Source: an uncultured Candidatus Saccharibacteria bacterium
GTDB taxonomy: Bacteria > Patescibacteriota > Saccharimonadia > Saccharimonadales > Saccharimonadaceae
DNA length: 11,169 nucleotides
Assembly: GCA_949070545.1 (NCBI GenBank)
Contig: CARTQV010000017.1
Location: forward strand, 1 to 11,169
Direction of reading: 5' to 3'
Part shown: positions 3,769-9,835 of the stretch, in pieces
Layout: each line of letters starts with the position of its first letter
Numbering within the stretch: the stretch's first letter is position 1
The notes under the pieces: generated by a model
Databases searched by the model: none
The model's input: the letters and a program-made list of their open reading frames with translations, nothing else
What the model was told of the DNA's origin: nothing
Position numbers and translations under genes: made by a program

Positions 3769-4203
3769 ATGGCGGAGGCGGACGAGGCGAAAAAATTTGT
3801 GCAGAAAATTATAGAACAGTATTCGGATTTGCGGTTGAAGGAGGGTAAAAAATGGGCGTTTCGACCACCGAGGACGATTATTTATGAGAAAATGGGGATA
3901 GACTGTCGATTAAATGAGTACAAAATGTTGCTTTTGCATGAGCTTGGGCATGCTTTGCTTAGGCATCGGAACTTTCGGACGGATGCAGAGCGAGTAAAAA
4001 TGGAACGAGCAGCGTGGGAAAAAGCACGTGAGTTGAGTAAAAAATATAATGCGGAGTATGATGAGGAATTGGTCGAAGAGAGGATGGATACGTATCGGGA
4101 TTGGCTGCACCAGAAGTCGCTGTGCCCGCAATGTGGGCTGACGCGTTATCAGACAGTAGACGGGGAATATCATTGTTCATTTTGCGAGGAATATAAGGGA
4201 TAA
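3769..4203 (+). CDS. HExxH zinc metallopeptidase-like protein with C-terminal zinc ribbon
   Basis: The 144-residue product contains LLLHELGHALLRH (HELGH at 57-61), the zinc-binding and catalytic helix of gluzincin-type peptidases. A downstream MERAAW (Glu79) is placed like the third zinc ligand of ImmA/IrrE-type peptidases (HExxH followed by E-x-x-A-W/F). The C-terminus has a separate zinc-ribbon pattern CPQC (119-122) and CSFC (136-139). There is no signal peptide or membrane segment, so it is probably cytoplasmic. ImmA/IrrE proteins often cleave a repressor; an XRE regulator lies 2 kb downstream but not in the same unit, so pairing is speculation. ATG 3769 has no Shine-Dalgarno and lies next to a -10. 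No terminator is visible between it and the rpsA promoter. Confidence 0.75.
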   Translation: MAEADEAKKFVQKIIEQYSDLRLKEGKKWAFRPPRTIIYEKMGIDCRLNEYKMLLLHELGHALLRHRNFRTDAERVKMERAAWEKARELSKKYNAEYDEELVEERMDTYRDWLHQKSLCPQCGLTRYQTVDGEYHCSFCEEYKG

Positions 4204-4208
4204 AGTGC

Positions 4209-4237
4209 TAGACAGAGTGAGGTAACTTTGGTATAAT
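4209..4237 (+). promoter_or_regulatory. Promoter of rpsA
   Basis: TAGACA (4209-4214), 17-base spacer, extended -10 TGGTATAAT (TATAAT 4232-4237). The start is near 4244, leaving a leader of about 86 bases. Confidence 0.75.
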
Positions 4238-4251
4238 AAAGAAAGATTTTG

Positions 4252-4306
4252 GGTTCGTTCAAAGATATCGGAGGACGGGGTGGATTTCGGTGTTTTTGAA
4301 CGGACC
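4252..4306 (+). promoter_or_regulatory. Hairpin in the rpsA leader
   Basis: GGTTCGTTCAAA (4252-4263) and TTTGAACGGACC (4295-4306) form a 12-bp stem with one G-U pair, enclosing a 31-base GA-rich loop. It begins about eight bases after the predicted transcription start and ends six bases before the AAAGGA ribosome binding site. It is a candidate site for feedback by S1 on its own mRNA. Confidence 0.55.
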
Positions 4307-4329
4307 TGAAGAAAGGATATATTAATAAT

Positions 4330-5391
4330 ATGGCAAAAGCCAAATTAACAATGGATGAATTGCTGGCTGGGGCAAACGAGAGCGTCAAGCGAGCGATTGT
4401 GGGGGAAACTGTGACAGGAAAGATCCTGTCGATGAAAAAACATGAGATTCTGATCGATCTCGGAGCGCGAGGCGTGGGGATTGTGCCACGACGTGAAGTG
4501 AGTTTCGCGCGCAACTTGAATGTCGGCGATGAGGTTTCGGCGTCGGTGATCGAGGCGGAGATGGGCGATGGTAGCGTATTGCTAAGCCTACGCAAAGCTG
4601 CGAAAGAAAAAGGTTGGGATGAGATCCAAGGGAAATTGGACGCAGAAGAAGTTGTCGAGATTACGCCGTTTGATGCAAATCGTGGAGGTTTGTTGGCGGA
4701 ATACGAAGGAATCCGGGGATTCTTGCCGGTGTCGCAACTTTCGGCAGAACATTACCCACGGGTTGGTAGTGCAGACAAGGACGAAATCTTGCAGAGGTTG
4801 AATGCGTTAGTTGGGCAACCGATGAAAGTGCGGATTTTGGACGCGAACCGCAAGGATAATAAACTAATTTTCTCTGAGAAAGAAGCCGTGAAAGACGGTC
4901 TTGCGGAACGATTTGCCGAACTGAATGTTGGTGACGTCGTGAAGGGGATTGTGACGGGTGTGGTCGATTTCGGGGCGTTTGTGAATGTTGACGGCGTCGA
5001 AGGATTGATCCATATTTCGGAAATTTCTTGGGAACGAGTGAATAATCCAGCGGACTATGTTAAGGTTGGCGAGACGGTCGAAGCGAAGATTATCGCGATT
5101 GATAAGGAACGCTTGTCGCTGTCAATTAAGCAATTGACAGAAGACCCGTGGCTTTCGGAAGTTGAAGAGCTGAAGAAAGGCGATGAAGTCGAAGGGACGA
5201 TTACGCGAATTACGCCGTTCGGGGCGTTTGTCCAGATTTCGCCAGCGGTGGAAGCTTTGGTGCACGTGTCAGAACTCGGGAATGGAAATGATGCAGATCC
5301 AGAAAAGGTTTTCACTTTGAACGAGCGCAAGAAATTTAAGATTCTCGACATCGATCGAGATGGACGCAAGATTAGCTTGACGATTGCATAG
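4330..5391 (+). CDS. rpsA: 30S ribosomal protein S1 (four S1 domains)
   Basis: S1 binds mRNA on the 30S subunit and helps initiation on structured messages. The 353-residue protein has four OB-fold S1 domains, roughly 22-89, 103-186, 198-268 and 282-353. Domain 3 is the clearest (GDVVKGIVTGVVDFGAFVNV, then GLIHISEISW), and domain 4 repeats it (GDEVEGTITRITPFGAFVQI). Four domains is shorter than the six of Escherichia coli S1 but usual for Gram-positives and many other phyla. ATG 4330 follows AAAGGA (4312-4317) with a rather long 12-base spacing. It is a single-gene unit with its own promoter and a terminator shared with the convergent neighbour. S1-domain proteins of other kinds exist, but the domain number and order fit RpsA. 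Confidence 0.9.
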   Translation: MAKAKLTMDELLAGANESVKRAIVGETVTGKILSMKKHEILIDLGARGVGIVPRREVSFARNLNVGDEVSASVIEAEMGDGSVLLSLRKAAKEKGWDEIQGKLDAEEVVEITPFDANRGGLLAEYEGIRGFLPVSQLSAEHYPRVGSADKDEILQRLNALVGQPMKVRILDANRKDNKLIFSEKEAVKDGLAERFAELNVGDVVKGIVTGVVDFGAFVNVDGVEGLIHISEISWERVNNPADYVKVGETVEAKIIAIDKERLSLSIKQLTEDPWLSEVEELKKGDEVEGTITRITPFGAFVQISPAVEALVHVSELGNGNDADPEKVFTLNERKKFKILDIDRDGRKISLTIA

Positions 5392-5401
5392 ATAGTTTCA
5401 C

Positions 5402-5440
5402 AAAAGCGCTCCTGTTGTGTTGCACGATGGAGCGCTTTTT
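5402..5440. terminator. Bidirectional terminator between convergent genes
   Basis: AAAAGCGCTCC (5402-5412) pairs with GGAGCGCTTTT (5429-5439). T-runs exist on both strands (TTTTT at 5436-5440; TTTT on minus at 5405-5402). It lies between rpsA (stop 5391) and the minus-strand gene ending at 5472. Confidence 0.85.
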
Positions 5441-5471
5441 GGTGGGGTAGTGACATTGAATAATATTTTGA

Positions 5472-6044
5472 TTAGTCGTTAGCCGACGCAGCTTTGAAGC
5501 TTTTGACTTTGGTTTTCGGTTTGTCTGCGCTGAGACTGGTTTCATAAATGACGCGCGAAAATTCTTCAATGATGGTCTGACGATCGAGGTTTTTGGGGTC
5601 GGTGATGCGGACGAAGGGGAGACGCGCGCTTTTGAAAAATTTTTCCATGTCTTTCGGGTCACTGCCGAGGGATTTAGATCTTTTGCCGTCGTCGAGTTTG
5701 ATGGCACAGACAGGACGCAAGGTTTCTTTGTTGCAGAAAACGAAGTTGACGGTTTTTTGGTCAATGAAACTATAGGCGGCTTCGCGGTTTTGGCGACCGA
5801 CTTTATGACTGAGTAGGGCGGAAAGCTGGACATCAGGGATGACATAGAACTTTTGACCGAAGATATCGTTTAGGAGTTGGAAACAATGTTTCTCGGCGCC
5901 GGTCATGAGTTGTTTGCGGGAACGATAATGACAGCGCGACATCATGTCGCGTCGGTTTGCGGTAGTTTCAAAGGCGGCCAAAACTGAGACTACGAGAAAA
6001 GTAGCCACTGCGACTCCTGCGACGGTAATCATAATACGGTCCAT
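5472..6044 (-). CDS. DUF2726-type membrane-anchored protein
   Basis: The 190-residue protein begins with a transmembrane segment (residues 4-25, MIMITVAG-like; VAVATFLVVSVLAAF), then a cytoplasmic domain resembling DUF2726: LMTGAEKHCFQLLNDIFGQK (47-66), VIPDVQLSALL (68-78), FIDQKTVNFVFCN (93-105), CAIKLDD (113-119) and FFKSARLPFVRI (136-147). DUF2726 has a predicted restriction-endonuclease-like fold, where the usual strand reads xIELD. Here a Lys replaces the acidic residue (AIKLD), so nuclease activity is doubtful. The C-terminus is basic and low-complexity. ATG 6044 is followed at once by the membrane helix and sits nine bases after a -10, again with no Shine-Dalgarno. It is convergent with rpsA and divergent from the XRE gene. 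Confidence 0.7.
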   Translation of the reverse strand: MDRIMITVAGVAVATFLVVSVLAAFETTANRRDMMSRCHYRSRKQLMTGAEKHCFQLLNDIFGQKFYVIPDVQLSALLSHKVGRQNREAAYSFIDQKTVNFVFCNKETLRPVCAIKLDDGKRSKSLGSDPKDMEKFFKSARLPFVRITDPKNLDRQTIIEEFSRVIYETSLSADKPKTKVKSFKAASAND

Positions 6045-6053
6045 ATTGTTAGT

Positions 6054-6082
6054 ATTTTATCACAGGTTATGAATAGTGTCAA
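6054..6082 (-). promoter_or_regulatory. Promoter of the DUF2726 gene
   Basis: On the minus strand TTGACA (6082-6077), 17-base spacer, TAAAAT (6059-6054): near-consensus. The ATG (6044-6042) is nine bases on, leaving a leader of zero to three bases. Confidence 0.75.
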
Positions 6083-6123
6083 AATGATGAACTAACTAGA
6101 AAGAGAAAGAAGGGATTGTCTAC

Positions 6124-6152
6124 TTGACTTTCTGGATGATGCATGCTATAAT
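6124..6152 (+). promoter_or_regulatory. Promoter of the XRE regulator
   Basis: TTGACT (6124-6129), 17-base spacer, extended -10 TGCTATAAT (TATAAT 6147-6152), starting near 6159. The leader to ATG 6279 is about 120 bases. Confidence 0.8.
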
Positions 6153-6202
6153 GGAAAGATAGGCACCTTAAAATTAAATTTTGCAGAAAAACGGATGCAA
6201 AT

Positions 6203-6235
6203 CGTCAGGAGGACCGAAAGGGGCCTAGGAAGACG
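6203..6235 (+). promoter_or_regulatory. Possible structured element in the XRE leader
   Basis: CGTC (6203-6206) pairs with GACG (6232-6235) around an inner stem AGGACC/GGGCCT (6210-6215, 6221-6226, one A-G mismatch) with loop GAAAG. A separate TTGCA/TGCAA pair lies upstream (6181-6200). I recognise no riboswitch family. Confidence 0.35.
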
Positions 6236-6278
6236 AGAAAAAAATGTAACCAAATTTTTATGAAAAAGGAGGGATTTT

Positions 6279-6800
6279 ATGGAATTTGGTGAAATGATAA
6301 GGAAAGCGCGGCTCGAGAAGGGGTTGTCGCAGGCGATGTTGGGAAAAGCAGTAGAACTGCATCGTTCGACAATTATGAGCTATGAAAAACACGGTAAAAT
6401 GCCGAAAGATGCGCGGACTTGGCGTATGCTGGAGGAGGTTTTGGATTTGGATCTTAGCCAGTTTTTCCGCGAGAGTCGGGAGCTTGATCGCTTCATGGGT
6501 ATGTGTAGTCGCAATTATGGGTTACATAATCGTGAAATCCAGATTGATTTTTCTGAACTGCGGAGAGATTTGCACTCGGAGAATGAGCGACAGCTTCGAT
6601 ATTGGGAGACAATGTTAGAGTTTGTCGCAGAAGCTGGGGGCTTGACGAAAGAATGCGTGGCAGAGATTGATTTGACTCAGGAAGAAATCAGAAAGATTCG
6701 GAAGCGGCGTGAGATGCGAGCCTGGCAGAAACAGCATGATAAACAACAAAAGAGGAGGCAGCCAGTTCCGATTTATCAGCGGGGGGGGGGCAAAATTTAA
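6279..6800 (+). CDS. XRE-family helix-turn-helix regulator
   Basis: The 173-residue protein opens with a Cro/C1-type DNA-binding domain (about 3-62): IRKARLEKGLSQAMLGKAV (helices 1-2), LHRSTIMSYEKHGKMPKD (recognition helix and turn), then the closing helix. The rest is predicted helical and very charged, with an Arg/Lys/Gln-rich stretch (about 137-165, KIRKRREMRAWQKQHDKQQK). There is no peptidase or membrane domain. The target is unknown; such proteins usually repress their own or a neighbouring gene. ATG 6279 has an excellent site, AAGGAGG (6266-6272). The 3' end contains ten consecutive G (6781-6790) encoding Arg-Gly-Gly-Gly just before the stop, so length changes there would alter only the tail. 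It is a single-gene unit ahead of tRNA-Asn. Confidence 0.8.
   Translation: MEFGEMIRKARLEKGLSQAMLGKAVELHRSTIMSYEKHGKMPKDARTWRMLEEVLDLDLSQFFRESRELDRFMGMCSRNYGLHNREIQIDFSELRRDLHSENERQLRYWETMLEFVAEAGGLTKECVAEIDLTQEEIRKIRKRREMRAWQKQHDKQQKRRQPVPIYQRGGGKI
6781..6790 (+). repeat. G10 homopolymer at the end of the XRE gene
   Basis: Ten G in a row, the longest homopolymer I noticed in the window, lies nine bases before the TAA. With nine G the tail would read GGAKFN and stop slightly later; with eleven it would extend by about 25 residues, through the terminator region. Confidence 0.9.
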
Positions 6801-6809
6801 TTGAACAAA

Positions 6810-6860
6810 CCAGGGGAAGGGGCATATATTATATATTGTGTCCTGGACCCTGGGATTTTT
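6810..6860 (+). terminator. Probable terminator of the XRE gene
   Basis: CCAGGG (6810-6815) pairs with CCCTGG (6848-6853), followed by GATTTTT. The long loop contains an AT palindrome (ATATA-TTA-TATAT). The loop is long for a classical terminator. Confidence 0.45.
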
Positions 6861-6861
6861 G

Positions 6862-6888
6862 TTGAAAAATAAAAAAGTGTGGTATAAT
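6862..6888 (+). promoter_or_regulatory. Promoter of tRNA-Asn
   Basis: Extended -10 TGGTATAAT (TATAAT 6883-6888) with TTGAAA (6862-6867) 15 bases upstream. The start is near 6895, just before the tRNA 5' end at 6900. Confidence 0.6.
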
Positions 6889-6899
6889 GAAAAAGATAA

Positions 6900-6974
6900 T
6901 CCCCGGTAGCTCAATGGTGGAGCAAGAAGCTGTTAACTTCGAGGTTACTGGTTCGAGTCCAGTCCGGGGAGCCA
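6900..6974 (+). tRNA. tRNA-Asn (anticodon GTT)
   Basis: A complete 75-base cloverleaf: acceptor TCCCCGG/CCGGGGA, D stem GCTC/GAGC, anticodon stem AGAAG/CTTCG (one terminal A-G mismatch) around CTGTTAA (GTT), T stem ACTGG/CCAGT. The discriminator base is G and CCA is encoded at 6972-6974. Confidence 0.97.
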
Positions 6975-6991
6975 AATTGTATTGATTTTGG

Positions 6992-7010
6992 AAGCCGTGC
7001 AGGCTTTTTT
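6992..7010 (+). terminator. Terminator of tRNA-Asn
   Basis: AAGCC (6992-6996), loop GTGCA, GGCTT (7002-7006), running into a six-T tract (7005-7010). The stem is short but the U-tract is good. Confidence 0.65.
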
Positions 7011-7062
7011 AGAGTATAGATAAGAAATGATTATGGCGTATTGACGCGAGAAAGGAGCTGGC

Positions 7063-8853
7063 ATGGCGAATGATGAAACAGAAAAAGTGATTCGCATCGC
7101 TGGTTCGATTACGGTTGATGAGTTAGCGCAGGCGTTGGGGCTCAGTGTGACGGCGCTGATTGGAGAATTGTTTAAAAACGGAATTGTGGCGACGATCAAT
7201 CAGCGATTGGATTTCGAGACGGCAGAGATTATGATTCAAGAGCTGGGCATGAAAAATGTGCGGCTTGAGCGAAAGAATACGGCATCGAAGTTATCGGATG
7301 AAGGTCGCCGAGAATTGAGCAAAGATGCAGTGTCGCGTCCACCAGTGGTGGCGGTGATGGGGCATGTCGATCATGGAAAAACGACTTTGCTCGATAACTT
7401 GCTTCAGAAAAAGACCGTGGCGACCGAGGCGGGGGGAATTACGCAACATATTTCGGCATATCAGTTGACTCATGACGGGCGAAAGATTACGTTTCTCGAT
7501 ACGCCAGGGCACGAAGCGTTTGCGGCGATTCGCCAGCACGGAGCAATGTTGACGGATATTGTAGTGATTGTGGTAGCGGCGGACGATGGCGTGAAGCCGC
7601 AAACTGTGGAAGCGATTAAGTTCGCGCAAGGTGCGAATGCGAAAATCATCGTGGCGATTAATAAAATTGATCGCGAAGGCGCGGATGTGGAGCGTACGAA
7701 GGCAGGGCTGGCGGAACATGGTTTGATGCCAGAAGAATGGGGTGGCGATATTATGATGATCCCGGTGTCAGCGAAGACTGGTGAAGGGCTGGAAAAATTG
7801 CTCGAGAGTATTTTGTTAGTGGCAGATGTCGAAGAATTGAAGGCGGATGTTGAAATCCCAGCAGAGGGGCTGGTGATTGAGAGCCATATGGAGACAGGAA
7901 AAGGTAGTGTGGTAAATTTGCTTGTGACGGGCGGAGAGCTTAGAGTGGGCGAGTTTGTCGTTGCAGGAAGTGCTTATGGAAAGATTCGGACGATGGCGGA
8001 TTTTCGAGGGAAACCGAAAGGGAAGGCGGGTCCGTCAACGCCAGTGACAGTGACAGGATTCAAAGAATTACCGAATTTTGGGGATCGATTCTTGGAATAT
8101 AAAGACGAAAAAAGTGCGAGAAAGGCGGCACTTTTGAATGCGCAAGGTGTGGCAGATGATGCAGCGAGCGCGAACGTGACGAGTAGGGATCTTCTTAGAA
8201 TGATGAATGTCGAGGACAACTCTAAAATGTTCAATGTGATTGTAAAAGGTGATGTGCTTGGGAGTGTGACGAGCGTGGTGGATTCGCTGAAGTTGATTGA
8301 TACAAAAGGTGAAGTGACGCTGAATGTGGTGGCGACTGGCGTAGGTGATGTGACAGAAAATGATGTCTATATGGCGGCGGGCGATGAAAACACAGTGATT
8401 TATGGATTTAATGTGAACGTGCCGACGAATATTGCGAAACTTGCGGCGCGAGATGGCGTGGAAGTGAGAAATTTCCGAGTGATCTATGAATTATTAGACG
8501 ACGCGAGAGAAAGCATGGAAAAGTTGCTTGGTGAGGAAGTGGTTGAAACAGAAGTCGGGAAGATGGAAGTAATGGGGGTGTTCCGGGTGACGAAGACAGA
8601 GCTGATTGCAGGCGGAAAAATGACAGATGGGAAGCTGATACCAGGCGTAGTGGCGAAAATAGTGAGAAAGAAAGAGGCACTTGGGGAAGCGGAAGTCGAG
8701 AGTGTACAGAAGGAAAAGATTGACGCGAAGGAATTGGTTGAAGGGGAAATCGGGGGACTTGCAATGAAAACGGAGCGGAAGATCGAGCTCGCAGTGGGAG
8801 ACAAGCTGGAGTTCTTCACGCGAGAGACGAGGCAGAGGAAGTTGGGAGAATAA
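7063..8853 (+). CDS. infB: Translation initiation factor IF-2
   Basis: This GTPase brings initiator tRNA to the 30S subunit and promotes subunit joining. The 596-residue protein has an IF2_N-type module (about 7-60), then the GTPase domain: G1 GHVDHGKT (100-107), switch region GGITQHI (124-130), G3 DTPGHEAF (146-153), G4 NKID (200-203) and G5 SAKTGEGL (236-243). The beta-barrel, linker and C-terminal initiator-tRNA-binding domains follow, ending with LAVGDKLEFFTRE. All GTP-binding residues look intact. It is much shorter than Escherichia coli IF-2 because the long N-terminal region is missing, as in reduced genomes. ATG 7063 follows AAAGGAG (7051-7057) with ideal spacing. nusA and rbfA, its frequent neighbours, are not adjacent. 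I see no clear terminator in the 88 bases before the next gene. Confidence 0.97.
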   Translation: MANDETEKVIRIAGSITVDELAQALGLSVTALIGELFKNGIVATINQRLDFETAEIMIQELGMKNVRLERKNTASKLSDEGRRELSKDAVSRPPVVAVMGHVDHGKTTLLDNLLQKKTVATEAGGITQHISAYQLTHDGRKITFLDTPGHEAFAAIRQHGAMLTDIVVIVVAADDGVKPQTVEAIKFAQGANAKIIVAINKIDREGADVERTKAGLAEHGLMPEEWGGDIMMIPVSAKTGEGLEKLLESILLVADVEELKADVEIPAEGLVIESHMETGKGSVVNLLVTGGELRVGEFVVAGSAYGKIRTMADFRGKPKGKAGPSTPVTVTGFKELPNFGDRFLEYKDEKSARKAALLNAQGVADDAASANVTSRDLLRMMNVEDNSKMFNVIVKGDVLGSVTSVVDSLKLIDTKGEVTLNVVATGVGDVTENDVYMAAGDENTVIYGFNVNVPTNIAKLAARDGVEVRNFRVIYELLDDARESMEKLLGEEVVETEVGKMEVMGVFRVTKTELIAGGKMTDGKLIPGVVAKIVRKKEALGEAEVESVQKEKIDAKELVEGEIGGLAMKTERKIELAVGDKLEFFTRETRQRKLGE

Positions 8854-8885
8854 AAGACTATTTTCTTAAAACATTGAGCTAGTGC

Positions 8886-8915
8886 TTGTAACTGGCTCGA
8901 TTTTTGTGGTATGTT
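8886..8915 (+). promoter_or_regulatory. Promoter of the NYN-domain gene
   Basis: TTGTAA (8886-8891), 18-base spacer, extended -10 TGGTATGTT (TATGTT 8910-8915), start near 8922. It shares an unusual sequence layout with the promoter at 2502-2531. Confidence 0.55.
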
Positions 8916-8941
8916 CAGGGCTGAAGAATATTGGGATAATT

Positions 8942-9601
8942 ATGGGGAATAAAAAGACGTTTTTGAAATACTTGGATACCTATGTCTTTATCGACGTGAG
9001 TAATATTCGGTTGGCTTGCATGAAGACTCTAGGGTTTCGCCCGGATTTTGTAAAAATTTTGCGCTATTTTCAGAGTAAGAGTCCTAATCTACGAGACATT
9101 CGTTATTATGAAGGTATTGCAGATGATGATGAGAAAAAGCGCAAAATGTTTGATTTTCTCGGTCAGAAAGGTTATACAATTTGTTCTTTGGAGCGCAAGG
9201 CTTATACTTCGATACAAATAGAAAAACGAGAGGCGAAATGCCCGAAATGTGGCTATCAATGGACGGCTAAGTTGAGTAATGAACATAAAGTTATGAAATC
9301 TAATGTGGATGTGTATCTCGCATCTGATATGGTGGCGACTGCTAGTCATGCGAATGGCAAGCCGGTTCGGGTTATCCTAGTTTCTTGCGATGGAGATTAT
9401 ACTGAAGCGATTAAAAATGTGTTAGCGATTAACCCTAATGCTTCGGTGGTGGTTTGGGCCACTCCATATGTAAAAAACTATCGTAAAAATACTTTGTCGG
9501 CGCGCTTAAAAAATCTCGTAAAAGAGGTTGGAAAACCGAGATTCCTACTTTGTAGTATAGAAGATATACGACCAAAAATTGAAAGTGATTTAAAAGTATA
9601 G
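8942..9601 (+). CDS. NYN (PIN-like) domain protein with CxxC knuckle
   Basis: The 219-residue product resembles NYN/LabA-DUF88 proteins, a PIN-like ribonuclease fold with a cluster of metal-binding acids. Visible acids are Asp18 in YVFIDVSN, Asp123 and Asp129 in NVDVYLASDM, and Asp150/Asp152 in LVSCDGDY; these sit where the fold places its active site. An insertion carries a single CPKC (100-103, AKCPKCGYQWTAK). A full zinc ribbon would need two more ligands, so this is half a site or joins in a dimer. A role in RNA cleavage or turnover is plausible but unproven. I choose ATG 8942; a GTG at 8882 would lie upstream of the predicted transcription start (8922). The ribosome binding site is weak. 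It stands between infB and the FISUMP gene with its own promoter. Confidence 0.75.
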   Translation: MGNKKTFLKYLDTYVFIDVSNIRLACMKTLGFRPDFVKILRYFQSKSPNLRDIRYYEGIADDDEKKRKMFDFLGQKGYTICSLERKAYTSIQIEKREAKCPKCGYQWTAKLSNEHKVMKSNVDVYLASDMVATASHANGKPVRVILVSCDGDYTEAIKNVLAINPNASVVVWATPYVKNYRKNTLSARLKNLVKEVGKPRFLLCSIEDIRPKIESDLKV

Positions 9602-9605
9602 CACT

Positions 9606-9662
9606 AAAAATGGGAGTGGCTCCGTGCTTAGCGCGGTTGGCACTCCCGAGGTTGGGGATTTT
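9606..9662. terminator. Strong hairpin with alternative pairing after the NYN gene
   Basis: GGGAGTG (9612-9618) pairs with CACTCCC (9641-9647), and inside it CCGTGC pairs with GCGCGG (9622-9627, 9631-9636). On the minus strand ATTTTT follows directly. On the plus strand a competing short stem TCCC/GGGA (9644-9647, 9655-9658) is followed by TTTT. It probably terminates the NYN transcript, although the best T-run is on the other strand. The stretch 9602-9754 holds no convincing gene. Confidence 0.45.
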
Positions 9663-9754
9663 CACCTGTATCCTTATCCTAGAACAGATTAGCAAAAAAT
9701 GCAAGGGCTTTCTGGAAAATGTTCAGAAGTCCGTAAAAAACATAAACAAAATGA

Positions 9755-9783
9755 TTGACAATACGCTCACGCTTTGCAATAAT
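9755..9783 (+). promoter_or_regulatory. Promoter of the FISUMP surface-protein gene
   Basis: TTGACA (9755-9760), 17-base spacer, AATAAT (9778-9783), start near 9790. An imperfect palindrome ATATAAGGTTATAT (9791-9804) sits right at the start point and could be an operator. Confidence 0.65.
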
Positions 9784-9835
9784 AGAGGGCATATAAGGTT
9801 ATATGATTTAAGGTCGTAAAAAAGGAACAACCAAA

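Noticed and set aside
9610..9819. 69-codon plus-strand ORF
   Set aside because: It begins inside the hairpin after the NYN gene, lacks a ribosome binding site, and runs through the FISUMP promoter.
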